A program made the translations under genes and the position numbers. Positions 16,769-26,720 of a DNA stretch of 64,000 nt are shown piece after piece. A model generated the notes under the pieces. It was given only the letters and a program-made list of their open reading frames with translations. It searched no databases and was not told where the DNA came from. The stretch comes from Sphaerochaetaceae bacterium (lineage in GTDB: Bacteria > Spirochaetota > Spirochaetia > Sphaerochaetales > Sphaerochaetaceae), in contig JAKSPE010000007.1 of assembly GCA_024405015.1 (NCBI GenBank), positions 1 to 64,000 of the forward strand. The letters run 5' to 3'. The stretch's first letter is position 1, and the number at the start of each line of letters is the position of its first letter.

Positions 16769-19700
16769 ATGGAAAAGAAGACCTTATATGAGCCTGTATT
16801 CGAACACGACAACTGCGGAATCGGTGCCGTTGCCAATATCGATGGCCATCAGAGCCGCGACATCGTCTCCGATGCGCTGACCATTGTGGAGCGCCTGGAG
16901 CATCGAGCAGGAAAGGATGCCTCAGGGGAGACCGGTGATGGTGTCGGAATTCTGGTGCAGATCTGCCACAGCTTCTTCTCCAAGGTAGCATCCGAGCAGG
17001 GAATCAGCCTAAGAGGACCGCGCGACTATGCAGTGGGTATGTTCTTCTTCCCATCGGATGTGCGTCAGTATGCCATGGAAAAGAGTCGCTTTGAGCGTGT
17101 CGTCGATTCCCAGGGCCTGAGGCTCATGGGATGGCGCGCTGTGCCGACAAGTCCTGAGGTATTGGGCAAGAAGGCCCATGACTGCATGCCGATTATCGAG
17201 CAGTGTTTCATCGAACGACCGCTGGATGCCGCATCCGACCTTGATTTTGAGCGCAAGCTGTTTCAGGTTCGCCGCCTGTTTGAGAAGAACGGCAAAACCG
17301 GCTCGGACAACGCCGGTGGCATTACCTACATCTGCTCACTTTCCTGCAAAACCATCGTCTACAAGGGCATGTTCCTGGTCAAACAGCTTCGAACCTTCTA
17401 CCGCGATTTGCAGAGCGAGGACTATCTGAGTGCCATTGCCATCGTCCATTCACGCTTCAGCACCAACACCGAGCCGAGCTGGCGCCGTGCCCATCCATAT
17501 CGCTACATCGCACACAACGGAGAAATCAATACCATCCGCGGTAACGTCGACAGAATGATTGCCCGAGAGGGCGAAATCGACACCACAGGCTCTGACTCCG
17601 CCATGTTGGACAACACGCTGGAGCATCTGGTGATGAAGGGTATGCCATTTCCTTTGGCAGTCATGGTCTGTATCCCAGAGCCTTGGAACCACGATGACTC
17701 GATTCCGGAAAAGAGCAAGGACTTTTACCACTATTGGGCTACCATGATGGAGCCTTGGGATGGTCCTGCCGCCGTGCTGTTCAGCGATGGAGACATCTTG
17801 GGTGCCACACTGGACCGCAACGGTCTGAGACCTGTTCGTTACTACACCACCGATGATGGAAGACTCATCATCTCCAGCGAAGTCGGTGTGTTGGACATCC
17901 CACAAAAGAGCATCGTCCGTAAATCCAGACTCAAGCCTGGCAAGATGATCTTGGTGGACACCACCCGAAAATGTCTTCTGGAAGATGATGAGCTGAAGGA
18001 ATTCTATGCCAGCCAGTATCCATATGGTGAGTGGCTGGACCTCAACCTTGTGGCACTTTCCAGCCTCAAGGTCCCAAACCGCAAGATCCCGGTTGCCACA
18101 GGCGATGAGAAAAAGCGCCTGTATAAGGCCTTTGGCTACAGCTATGAAGATATGATGGAGATGATTCTCCCAATGGCCAAGAACGGCAGCGAGCCGACGG
18201 CCTCCATGGGAATCGACACACCGCTTGCGGTCATGTCCGAAAAGCATCAGAGCCTGTACTCCTATTTCAAGCAGCTGTTCGCACAGGTCACAAACCCACC
18301 GATTGACTCCCTTCGTGAGAAGATTGTCACCGATACCACTGTCTATGTGGGAACCGATGGCGATTTGTATACCCAGAAGGGACGTAACTGCAACATTCTG
18401 GAGATCCGTAACCCGATTCTCACTGGTGTTGACCTGTTGAAGATCTCCGTTTTGGACCAGAAGGGCCTTCGTAGTACCAAGGTGTCGCTGCTTCTTCCGG
18501 TCCAGGCACTGGATCTGCAGAAAGGCCTGGATGACCTGTTGCAGGCCATCGACAATGCCTATAACGATGGGTACAACATTGTGATTCTCTCCGACCGTGG
18601 TGTCGACAAGGATCATGTGGCCATTCCATCGCTTCTTGCCGTTTCAGCGGTTGAGCAGTATCTGATTCGCACCCACCGACGAACCAAGGTTTCCATCATT
18701 CTGGAAACCGGTGAGATTCGCGATGTGCATCAGGCCGCCGTAGCCCTGGGCTATGGTGCTCGTGCCATCAACCCATATCTTGCCCACGAGGCAATTTTTG
18801 AACTCATTGACCAGAAGATTCTGGACAAGGACTCCCATATCGCCATCGATGATTTCAACAAGGGAATCCTGGATGGTATCGTCAAAATCGCCGCCAAGAT
18901 GGGAATCTCGGCTATCCAATCCTACCAGAGTGCCCAGATCTTTGAGGCTGTTGGCATTTCCACCGAGGTCATTGACCGCTATTTCACAAATACCGTCAGC
19001 CGTGTGGAGGGCATCGGACTCAAGGAGATCCAGGAGGACATTTTGTTCCACCACAACAACGCCTGGGACCCAAACGGACTTTCGGAGGACCTTCAGCTGG
19101 ATTCTGTCGGAAACCATAAGATGCGTCGCGGTCCAAATGCCGAGGACCATCTCTATAACCCAGAAATCATCATTGCTCTGCAGGAAGCCTCCCGAAGCGG
19201 TGACTACCGCAAGTTCAAGGAGTACACACAGCTGGTGGATGACAATTCCCATCCTCATACCTTGCGCGCCATGCTGGATTTCAATTTCTCTGCCGTCAAG
19301 CCGATTCCAATCGATGACGTTGAGTCCGTGGACAGCATCGTTCGTCGTTTCAAGACCGGTGCCATGTCCTACGGCTCCATTTCCGAAGAGGCTCACAAGT
19401 GCATGGCCGAGGCCATGAATACCCTGCATGGCAAGTCCAACAGCGGTGAGGGTGGTGAGAAGCCTGAGCGTCTTGGCACCATCTACAACTCTGCTATCAA
19501 GCAGGTTGCCTCCGGTCGTTTTGGTGTCACCGAGGAGTATCTTCTCAGTGCCCAGGAGATCCAGATTAAGATGGCACAGGGCGCCAAACCAGGCGAGGGT
19601 GGACACCTTCCAGGCAAGAAGGTCTATCCATGGATTGCCAAGACAAGACTGGCAACCCCTGGAGTTTCCCTGATTTCTCCACCGCCACATCATGACATCT

Positions 19701-21274
19701 ACTCCATCGAGGACCTTGCCCAGCTCATCTATGACCTGAAGAACGCAAACCGCAAGGCGCGCATCTCTGTCAAACTTGTTTCAGAGGCTGGTGTCGGAAC
19801 CATCGCAGCCGGTGTTGCCAAGGCTGGAGCCCAGGTCATTCTGATCAGTGGCCATGATGGTGGAACCGGAGCCGCTCCGATTTCCTCCATTCACCATGCA
19901 GGACTTCCTTGGGAACTTGGCCTTGCCGAGACCCATCAGACACTGCTGAGAAACGGACTGAGAGACATGGTCATCATCGAGACTGACGGAAAGCTCATGA
20001 GCGGCCGTGATGTCGCCATTGCCTGTATCCTTGGTGCCGAGGAGTTCGGTTTCGCAACCGCTCCTCTTGTAACCATGGGCTGTGCCATGATGCGCGTCTG
20101 TAACCTGGATACCTGTCCGTTCGGTGTTGCCACACAGAACGAGAAGCTCAGAGCCCGCTTTGCCGGAAAGCCAGAGTACATCGTCAACTTCATGCGCTTC
20201 ATTGCCCAGGAGCTTCGCGAGTACATGGCCATGCTCGGTGTCAAAACCATTGATGAACTTTGCGGAAGGGTGGATCTGATCCGTCTCAAGAGCCGCCAGG
20301 GCTTCAAGAGAGCCAATCTGGTTGACATGGGAAGAATCATCGCCTCGGCCCAGGGTAACATCGGCAAAGTGGGAACCAAGAAGCTCTATGATTTCAAATT
20401 GGCCCGCACGATTGATGAAAAGACCCTGATTCCTAGTCTTGATAACAATAAGATTGCCGAACTTGGCACAATTGATATCACTTGTACCGACAGAACTGCT
20501 GCAACCATTTTGGGTAGTGAGATCCAGAGCCGCTATGGTTCAAGCCTAAAGGAGGACACCTTTGTGGTCCATTTCAAGGGTGGAGCCGGCCAGTCATTTG
20601 GTGCCTTCATTCCAAAGGGTCTGACCCTACGTCTGGAAGGCGATGCCAACGACGCTGTCGGTAAGGGCCTTAGCGGTGGAAAGATTGTTGTTCGCCCAGA
20701 TCGCCAGTTCAAGGGTCTTGCCGATGAGAACATCATCATCGGTAACGTTGCTTTCTTCGGTGCCACAAGCGGACAGGCCTTCATCAATGGCATTGCCAGC
20801 GAGCGCTTCTGTGTCCGAAACTCCGGAGCTACTGTGGTCTGTGAAGGCTGTGGTGACCATGGCCTTGAGTACATGACAGGCGGTACCGCGGTGATTCTGG
20901 GCGACACCGGAAAGAACCTGTGTGCCGGTATGAGCGGTGGTGTGGCCTACGTGTTGGATGAGCGTCATGACCTTTACAAGAGACTGAACCACAACTTGGT
21001 GAGTATGTATGAGCTGGACGATGAGGTGACCACCTGTCCACGTACAACCGATGATGTAGCGGTTCTGAAGGCTCTGATTGAAAAGCATGTGAAGGAGACC
21101 GGTTCAGAGAAGGGAAAGAGAATCCTTTCGGACTGGGAGGCCAACATTCCGAAATTCAAGAAAATCATTCCGAACGATTATCTGAGGATGATGCGTGAGA
21201 TCTACAAGGGTGAAAGTCAGGGTCTTTGTCATGACGATGCTGTCATGAGCGCATTTGAGAAGATCACAGGCTAA
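16769..21274 (+). CDS. gltB: Glutamate synthase, large (alpha) subunit
   Basis: The large subunit hydrolyses glutamine and passes ammonia through a tunnel to 2-oxoglutarate, making glutamate. The 1501 residues are full length. The class II amidotransferase nucleophile is Cys16 (D-N-C-G-I-G), implying removal of a 15-residue propeptide. The FMN/synthase domain has G-A-M-S-Y-G-S-I-S and K-P-G-E-G-G-H-L-P-G. The 3Fe-4S cysteines lie in C-A-M-M-R-V-C-N-L-D-T-C. The C-terminal GXGXG helix domain has many G-x-x-G repeats. gltD follows after 10 bp. Expression is probably tuned by the leader hairpin. Confidence 0.97.
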   Translation: MEKKTLYEPVFEHDNCGIGAVANIDGHQSRDIVSDALTIVERLEHRAGKDASGETGDGVGILVQICHSFFSKVASEQGISLRGPRDYAVGMFFFPSDVRQYAMEKSRFERVVDSQGLRLMGWRAVPTSPEVLGKKAHDCMPIIEQCFIERPLDAASDLDFERKLFQVRRLFEKNGKTGSDNAGGITYICSLSCKTIVYKGMFLVKQLRTFYRDLQSEDYLSAIAIVHSRFSTNTEPSWRRAHPYRYIAHNGEINTIRGNVDRMIAREGEIDTTGSDSAMLDNTLEHLVMKGMPFPLAVMVCIPEPWNHDDSIPEKSKDFYHYWATMMEPWDGPAAVLFSDGDILGATLDRNGLRPVRYYTTDDGRLIISSEVGVLDIPQKSIVRKSRLKPGKMILVDTTRKCLLEDDELKEFYASQYPYGEWLDLNLVALSSLKVPNRKIPVATGDEKKRLYKAFGYSYEDMMEMILPMAKNGSEPTASMGIDTPLAVMSEKHQSLYSYFKQLFAQVTNPPIDSLREKIVTDTTVYVGTDGDLYTQKGRNCNILEIRNPILTGVDLLKISVLDQKGLRSTKVSLLLPVQALDLQKGLDDLLQAIDNAYNDGYNIVILSDRGVDKDHVAIPSLLAVSAVEQYLIRTHRRTKVSIILETGEIRDVHQAAVALGYGARAINPYLAHEAIFELIDQKILDKDSHIAIDDFNKGILDGIVKIAAKMGISAIQSYQSAQIFEAVGISTEVIDRYFTNTVSRVEGIGLKEIQEDILFHHNNAWDPNGLSEDLQLDSVGNHKMRRGPNAEDHLYNPEIIIALQEASRSGDYRKFKEYTQLVDDNSHPHTLRAMLDFNFSAVKPIPIDDVESVDSIVRRFKTGAMSYGSISEEAHKCMAEAMNTLHGKSNSGEGGEKPERLGTIYNSAIKQVASGRFGVTEEYLLSAQEIQIKMAQGAKPGEGGHLPGKKVYPWIAKTRLATPGVSLISPPPHHDIYSIEDLAQLIYDLKNANRKARISVKLVSEAGVGTIAAGVAKAGAQVILISGHDGGTGAAPISSIHHAGLPWELGLAETHQTLLRNGLRDMVIIETDGKLMSGRDVAIACILGAEEFGFATAPLVTMGCAMMRVCNLDTCPFGVATQNEKLRARFAGKPEYIVNFMRFIAQELREYMAMLGVKTIDELCGRVDLIRLKSRQGFKRANLVDMGRIIASAQGNIGKVGTKKLYDFKLARTIDEKTLIPSLDNNKIAELGTIDITCTDRTAATILGSEIQSRYGSSLKEDTFVVHFKGGAGQSFGAFIPKGLTLRLEGDANDAVGKGLSGGKIVVRPDRQFKGLADENIIIGNVAFFGATSGQAFINGIASERFCVRNSGATVVCEGCGDHGLEYMTGGTAVILGDTGKNLCAGMSGGVAYVLDERHDLYKRLNHNLVSMYELDDEVTTCPRTTDDVAVLKALIEKHVKETGSEKGKRILSDWEANIPKFKKIIPNDYLRMMREIYKGESQGLCHDDAVMSAFEKITG

Positions 21275-21284
21275 GGGGGACGAC

Positions 21285-22868
21285 ATGGGTAAGACAACAG
21301 GATTTCTGGATTATGAGAGAATGGAGAATGCCAGCATTGAGCCTCTGAAAAGAATCTGTGACTTCAAGGAGTTCCATCCTGTATTGGATGATGAGAAGCG
21401 ACGTGAGCAGGCAGCCCGCTGCATGAACTGTGGTGTGCCGATGTGCCAAAGTGCCATCCGCCTTGCCGGTATGGTCACAGGCTGTCCGCTTCACAACTTC
21501 ATTCCAGAGTGGAACGATGCCCTTTACAACGGTCATTACGACATGGCGGCCCAGAGGCTTCTCAAGACCTCGAGTTTCCCGGAATTCACAGGTCGTGTGT
21601 GCCCGGCCTTGTGCGAGAAGGCCTGCAACTGCGGCAACCCTCTTTATGGAGACAAACCTGTCACGGTCCATGACAATGAGCTTTATATCATTGAGAAGGC
21701 TTTTGAGTCCGGCTACATGGTACCGCGTCCTCCAAAGCACCGCTCAGGCAAGAAAGTTGCCGTTGTCGGCTCCGGACCTTCGGGTCTTGCCGTTGCCGAC
21801 TATCTGAACCGCAGAGGCCATAGCGTTACCGTCTATGAGCGCGAGGACAGGGCCGGTGGACTATTGATGTACGGCATTCCGAACATGAAACTGGACAAGC
21901 ACATTGTCCAACGAAGAATCGACCTCATGGAGGCCGAAGGTGTGAAGTTCATCTACAACGCAGACGTTGGACGCAACTTCGCCGAGGATGGCATTCGGGA
22001 GAACTACGATGCGGTTGCTCTGTGCTGTGGTGCAAAGCGTGCAAGAGCCCTGTCGGCCGTCGGATGTGACAGACTTCTTCCGGGTGCCGAAGGTGGCTTG
22101 ATGTATGCTGTGGATTTTCTGACCATGGTCACCAAGTCCGTCATCGCTTTGGACAAGGCCCAGGAAGCCTTCAGCGACGAGCTTGTCATCACCAACCGCA
22201 ACATCGGATTCTCCCTTTCCAAGAAAGGTTTGGATCTGGAGGGGAAGGATGTGATTGTCGTCGGCGGTGGTGATACCGGAAACGACTGTACCGGAACCAG
22301 CATTCGCCTTGGCTGCAAGTCCATCACCCAGATTGAGATGATGCCTTGTCCACCAACAGAGCGTGCAAAGAACAATCCATGGCCACAGTGGCCAAAGGTT
22401 CTGAAGACCGATTACGGTGCAGAGGAGGCCATTGCCAAGTTCGGCCACGACCCAAGAGTCTATGAGACGACCATCAAGGAGGTCTTCTCCAAGGACGGTC
22501 ACATCACCGGTGTGAAGACGGTTGAGGTGGAGTTCAAGATGGTGGATGGAAAGCGCATGATGGTTGAGCGCGAGGGCTCAGAAAAGACCCTCCCTGCTGA
22601 CCTTGTTCTGGTTGCCGCAGGTTTTGTTGGCTGTGAGGATTACACGGCAAGAGCCTTTGGTGTTGGCCTTACGCCAAGAAACACTGTAGCCTGTCCTGGT
22701 GTGGAGTCCTACCAGACCGGACGTGACAAGATCTTCACTGCAGGTGACATGCACCGCGGACAGTCCCTTGTCGTTTGGGCCATCGCAGAAGGCCGTGAGT
22801 GTGCCAAGGAGATTGACCACTATCTGGAGTTCGGTCCGAACCCAGACCGATTCGGAGGAGCAGTCTAA
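21285..22868 (+). CDS. gltD: Glutamate synthase, small (beta) subunit
   Basis: The beta subunit oxidises NAD(P)H and feeds electrons to GltB. The protein has 527 residues. N-terminal cysteines C-M-N-C-G-V-P-M-C-Q and V-C-P-A-L-C-E-K-A-C-N-C-G bind two 4Fe-4S clusters. Then come the FAD fold (V-V-G-S-G-P-S-G-L-A) and the NAD(P)H fold (V-V-G-G-G-D-T-G-N-D). The start at 21285 is chosen because AAGGGGGA lies 4-12 nt upstream and the conserved N-terminus begins there. It is co-transcribed with gltB. Confidence 0.96.
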   Translation: MGKTTGFLDYERMENASIEPLKRICDFKEFHPVLDDEKRREQAARCMNCGVPMCQSAIRLAGMVTGCPLHNFIPEWNDALYNGHYDMAAQRLLKTSSFPEFTGRVCPALCEKACNCGNPLYGDKPVTVHDNELYIIEKAFESGYMVPRPPKHRSGKKVAVVGSGPSGLAVADYLNRRGHSVTVYEREDRAGGLLMYGIPNMKLDKHIVQRRIDLMEAEGVKFIYNADVGRNFAEDGIRENYDAVALCCGAKRARALSAVGCDRLLPGAEGGLMYAVDFLTMVTKSVIALDKAQEAFSDELVITNRNIGFSLSKKGLDLEGKDVIVVGGGDTGNDCTGTSIRLGCKSITQIEMMPCPPTERAKNNPWPQWPKVLKTDYGAEEAIAKFGHDPRVYETTIKEVFSKDGHITGVKTVEVEFKMVDGKRMMVEREGSEKTLPADLVLVAAGFVGCEDYTARAFGVGLTPRNTVACPGVESYQTGRDKIFTAGDMHRGQSLVVWAIAEGRECAKEIDHYLEFGPNPDRFGGAV

Positions 22869-22888
22869 GTCAGCTTTTTTCTGGATTG

Positions 22889-24211
22889 TCAGACGATTTT
22901 GTTCTCGCCATCGTAGCGGACGCCGTTTACCACAATGTTGGAGATGGTGTCCGCTCTGCCTGTAATCGGCTGTATGAGAAGCTTTGTCTTCTGTCCCAGA
23001 AAGTGCATGTTCTGCATGTCGATGTCGCAAAAGAACGGAATGTCCTCCTCGTTGTCCATCTGCGGAAGCTCGTCGTTGTTGATGCGATTGAGCACATAGG
23101 CCATGGTCAGGATGATGGATTCACCCTTGATGTCTACCATGGTGATGTCGCGAATGTCGATGTCCTTGACCACGCCGCCACGACCGAGGGCACTTTTGAA
23201 ACGCACGCCGACATCGGTTCCGATGAACGAGCAGCGCTCCACCAGAATGTTAAAGACGCCACGTGACATTTCGCTTCCAACGACAAAGCCTCCATGGCCC
23301 TGATAGACGGTGCAGTCATGTACGTGGATGTCGCAGCTTGGACCTTCGAAGGTGCGGGCTTCGGCGTTCTTGCCGGATTTGATGCAGATGGCATCATCGC
23401 CTGTTTCAAAGGTGCTTGCTTTGATCTCGACTCTCTTACAGGACTCCACGTCAATGCCGTCGCCGTTTTGGGCGTGGTACGGGTTCTTGACGGTGATGCC
23501 GTCCACCGTAAGGTCTTCGCAGAAGAACGGGTGGATGTTCCAGGCAGGGGAGTTGGAGAAGGTCACACCCTGAAGCAAAACGCGCTTACAGTGGCGAAGA
23601 CTTACCATGACCGGGCGGTAGAAGTCCCAGTAAGGGGCAGCCTTGGCAAGGGTCTTTTCATCGGTTCCCTGGATGTTCAGAAGAAGGCCTTCGTAGGCAG
23701 AGTCTGACTCGATCCAGGCAAGATCGCGAGCCTGGATGATGTGTCCACCTTTGGCAAGAAGAGCGTCCCACTGCTTTTCGGTGAGCTTGAAACGCTTGAT
23801 TGGTCGCCAGAGGTCGCCGCTGCCATCGATGATTCCATTTCCAGTGATGGCGATGTTTTCAGCCCCATCAGCGGTAATTGGTGATATTGTTCGGATGGCT
23901 TTCTCACCTTCGTAGTTGGTGACGAAAATCGGATAGTCCTCTTTGCTTTTGGTGAATTTCAGAACCGCACCATGCTCAAGATGAAGATCCACATTGCTTT
24001 TCAGCTGAATCGGAGACGTGGCAAAGAATCCGCTTGGAACCACGACATGAGCACCACCAATGCTTGAGGCTTTGTCGATGGCCGCCTGGATGGCTTTGGC
24101 ATTTGTGCGTGAAGTCTCTACATCGTAGGCGTTTGGCTTTGCGCCGAAATCGGTGATGCATAGCTGGGTGGAAGAAAAGGATGTCTGTGCTGTCTCAAAT
24201 GGTCTGAACAT
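22889..24211 (-). CDS. Glycoside hydrolase family 28 (polygalacturonase-like), cytoplasmic
   Basis: The 440-residue protein starts with the pectinase-type opening I-T-D-F-G-A-K-P-N-A. It carries the GH28 catalytic signatures N-G-D-G-I-D, T-G-D-D-A-I-C-I-K-S-G, G-H-G-G and V-R-F-K-S, so the enzyme should hydrolyse galacturonan by inversion. There is no signal peptide, which points to trimming of imported oligogalacturonides as an exo-enzyme rather than attack on polymer. An AGGAGAG ribosome site supports the ATG. It converges on gltD with a 20-bp gap. No pectin transport genes are adjacent. Confidence 0.9.
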   Translation of the reverse strand: MFRPFETAQTSFSSTQLCITDFGAKPNAYDVETSRTNAKAIQAAIDKASSIGGAHVVVPSGFFATSPIQLKSNVDLHLEHGAVLKFTKSKEDYPIFVTNYEGEKAIRTISPITADGAENIAITGNGIIDGSGDLWRPIKRFKLTEKQWDALLAKGGHIIQARDLAWIESDSAYEGLLLNIQGTDEKTLAKAAPYWDFYRPVMVSLRHCKRVLLQGVTFSNSPAWNIHPFFCEDLTVDGITVKNPYHAQNGDGIDVESCKRVEIKASTFETGDDAICIKSGKNAEARTFEGPSCDIHVHDCTVYQGHGGFVVGSEMSRGVFNILVERCSFIGTDVGVRFKSALGRGGVVKDIDIRDITMVDIKGESIILTMAYVLNRINNDELPQMDNEEDIPFFCDIDMQNMHFLGQKTKLLIQPITGRADTISNIVVNGVRYDGENKIV

Positions 24212-24261
24212 GGGCTCTCCTGTTTTATTGGGTATATATTACCATAAAGTTGTATCTATGC

Positions 24262-24267
24262 TAGTAT
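24262..24267 (+). promoter_or_regulatory. -10 box directly before the second MATE gene
   Basis: TAGTAT, preceded by TGC (extended -10 type), ends 10 nt before the ATG at 24278. No Shine-Dalgarno sequence is present. No clear -35 box. Confidence 0.45.
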
Positions 24268-24277
24268 CATTACTGCT

Positions 24278-25621
24278 ATGGACCGAATTGAAAGGCGAAA
24301 AAGCCTCAGGACACTCATTGTCCTTTCCCTTCCCATCATACTCGAGGAGATGCTTTCTGTGCTGTTGCAGTACGTGGATACGGCAATGGTGGGGCGTCTG
24401 GGAGAGGAGGCTACCGCTTCGGTCAACCTTACGGCAACGGTGAACTGGCTCATTGGAAGCTGCCTTTCGGCCATTGGCGTTGCTGCCGTTGCCATGATCT
24501 CCACCGCCTATGGTGCCAAGGACGAAAAGAAGATTCAGAAAGTCTCCTCCCAGATTCTCCTTTACAGCATCATCGGAGGTCTTCTGATTACCGCAATTGC
24601 CGTGGGATTAAGTCCGTTCATCCCGATCTGGATGCAGGCTGATGTGCGCATTCAGGCCCAGGCCGGTGAGTATTTTCGCATCATCTCGATGCCGCTTCTG
24701 TTTCGCGCTTTCTGGATCATCCTCGCCAATTCCCTGCGTGCCATCAAGGACACAAAGACTCCGATGGTCATCAGCATCGCCGCAAATGTTCTGAATGTGA
24801 TTCTGAATTACCTGTTCATCTATGTGTTTGGTTTGGGTGTGCGTGGGGCAGCCATCGCAAGTGCCATCTCTTTCACCTCAGCCGGTGTTGCCATGCTGGT
24901 TGTGACACTTCGAAATGGCATTCTGCATTGTACCCTCAGGGGTTTTCACTTTGACCGCAACATCCATCGAGAGGCTGTTCGCATTGGTTTTCCAGCCTTT
25001 GCCACTAGTTTTGCCTCCTGCATGGGGCATGTGGTCTTCGCCTCTTTGGTGTCCTCGATGGGAACCACGATTTTCGCAGCCCATTCCATAGCGCTTTCCG
25101 CCGAGGAGATGTTCTATGTTCCAGGCTATGGCCTTCGGGGCGCCACATCCACGCTCATCGGCATCTCGGTTGGAGAAAACGACAAGGACAAGTTCCGGGT
25201 GGTGGAATGGCAGTCTGTCATCATGACTGTTCTCATGATGACCTTCACAGGTCTTGCGCTGTTCTTTCTGGCACGTCCTCTGATGATGTTCTTCACACCA
25301 AGTGAGCCTGTCATCGCACTGGGAACCAGGGTTCTGAAGCTGATTGCCGTTTCAGAGCCGATTTTCGGTCTCATGATCGTTTGTGAGGGTATCTACTTCG
25401 GTCTTGGCAGAACCCGGAACACCTTTGTGGTCTCTGCAGTGGGCTCCTGGGGAATCCGCATCCTATCTACGGTGATTCTTCTTCGGTTCACACATGCCAC
25501 GCTGTTTCAGATCTGGATCTGCATGTTCGCCGACAACACCTTCCGCGCTTTGGCTCTGGCATTACCGCTGTTTGCAGGAAAGGACATCTCCTATTTTGAG
25601 GACCGAAAGGCCAGCGTCTGA
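24278..25621 (+). CDS. MATE family efflux transporter (second copy)
   Basis: The transporter has 447 residues and about 12 membrane segments. Typical MATE phrases are L-S-L-P-I-I-L-E-E-M-L-S, V-D-T-A-M-V-G-R-L-G and the mirrored second-half F-G-L-M-I-V-C-E-G-I. It belongs to the prokaryotic NorM/DinF-like group. It differs clearly from the copy at 440-1816. A putative -10 box sits 10 nt before the ATG and no ribosome site is visible, so it probably has a very short leader. Substrate unknown. Confidence 0.9.
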   Translation: MDRIERRKSLRTLIVLSLPIILEEMLSVLLQYVDTAMVGRLGEEATASVNLTATVNWLIGSCLSAIGVAAVAMISTAYGAKDEKKIQKVSSQILLYSIIGGLLITAIAVGLSPFIPIWMQADVRIQAQAGEYFRIISMPLLFRAFWIILANSLRAIKDTKTPMVISIAANVLNVILNYLFIYVFGLGVRGAAIASAISFTSAGVAMLVVTLRNGILHCTLRGFHFDRNIHREAVRIGFPAFATSFASCMGHVVFASLVSSMGTTIFAAHSIALSAEEMFYVPGYGLRGATSTLIGISVGENDKDKFRVVEWQSVIMTVLMMTFTGLALFFLARPLMMFFTPSEPVIALGTRVLKLIAVSEPIFGLMIVCEGIYFGLGRTRNTFVVSAVGSWGIRILSTVILLRFTHATLFQIWICMFADNTFRALALALPLFAGKDISYFEDRKASV

Positions 25622-25715
25622 GGTAGGGTGTAGCCATGTCAGGGAGAAATGAAGTAGAATAGATATCCTAGAACCGAAAGGGTATTGTATGGTTCTGAAA
25701 TGGAAGGGGAGAAAC

Positions 25716-26654
25716 ATGAAAAACATCATTCTTAGTGCATTGACCATCATCGTTGTCATCGTTGGATGTGTCCTTGGTCTTTCACAGGGAATCGTCCTTG
25801 ATGAGCTTCAGCTGGAGACCATGAAGGTTCTGCTGATCATGGTGTCATGTAGCGCCTCCTATTGTTTTCTTGTTGGTGAGATCTCGCGCAACAATTCCCA
25901 GATGGATAAGCTTTGGAGTCTCCTGCCGATTGCCTATGCCTGGGTCATCGCAGCAAAGGGTGGCATGAAGGTCCGTCTTGTGGTTATGGCTCTGATCATT
26001 ACCCTTTGGGGCGGAAGACTTACCTACAATTTCGCCAAGAAGGGTGCCTACACCATTAGATTCTGGGAAGGCGAGGAGGACTACCGCTGGCCGATTCTCA
26101 GAAAGCACAAGCTTCTGAAGAACAAGCTTGTCTGGGCCCTGTTTGACCTGATCTTCATCAGCATCTACCAGAACGCCCTTGTTCTTGCCATCTGCTTTCC
26201 GATGGTTGCCGTCATGTCCTCAGCCAAGGCTTTCTCCTTAATGGATTGCATTGCAGCTCTTCTCATGATTGGTGCTGTCGTGTACGAGACCATCGCCGAC
26301 AAGCAGCAGATGGCTTTTCAGACAGAGAAGTGGAGAATGATCGGCGAGGGTAAGAAGCTGGAAGAACTTCCACAGCCTTATTGCAAGGGCTTTAACACAA
26401 CTGGCCTTTGGGCAAGAAGCCGCCATCCGAACTATTTTGCCGAGCAGTCCACATGGGTCTTTTTGTACCTGTTCTGCATCGGAGCGGGTGTGACACACCA
26501 TGGCGTTTTCCACTGGTCCATCTTCGGCTGCCTCATGCTGATTCTTCTGTTCATGGGAAGCTCCATGTTCGGCGAGTACATCTCATCCAAGAAGTATCCG
26601 CTGTATGCGCAGTACCAGAAGACCACTCCAAAGTATTTCCCGAAGATGTTCTGA
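25716..26654 (+). CDS. DUF1295 / isoprenylcysteine methyltransferase-like membrane enzyme
   Basis: This is a 312-residue integral membrane protein with about seven to nine helices. The C-terminal part holds the family signature: F-N-T-T-G-L-W-A-R-S-R-H-P-N-Y-F-A-E-Q and the late E-Y-I-S-S-K-K-Y-P-x-Y-A-x-Y-Q-K-T-T. These are typical of DUF1295 proteins, related to steroid 5-alpha-reductases and ICMT-type methyltransferases. The true reaction in bacteria is not established. Start chosen at 25716 because GGAAGGGGA lies just upstream; an earlier in-frame ATG (25689) lacks a ribosome site. Confidence 0.85.
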   Translation: MKNIILSALTIIVVIVGCVLGLSQGIVLDELQLETMKVLLIMVSCSASYCFLVGEISRNNSQMDKLWSLLPIAYAWVIAAKGGMKVRLVVMALIITLWGGRLTYNFAKKGAYTIRFWEGEEDYRWPILRKHKLLKNKLVWALFDLIFISIYQNALVLAICFPMVAVMSSAKAFSLMDCIAALLMIGAVVYETIADKQQMAFQTEKWRMIGEGKKLEELPQPYCKGFNTTGLWARSRHPNYFAEQSTWVFLYLFCIGAGVTHHGVFHWSIFGCLMLILLFMGSSMFGEYISSKKYPLYAQYQKTTPKYFPKMF

Positions 26655-26720
26655 GACCTTAGGTCTTCAAATAAAAGGATGGGACTGTTGCGTATACTGA
26701 CGTAATGGTCCCTTCTTTGT
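26655..26720 (+). terminator. Probable terminator region of the DUF1295 gene
   Basis: GGGAC (26681-26685) pairs with GTCCC (26708-26712), followed by a T-rich tail. The loop contains TATACT and the ATG of the next small frame, so this hairpin may be shared with a promoter. Confidence 0.45.
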
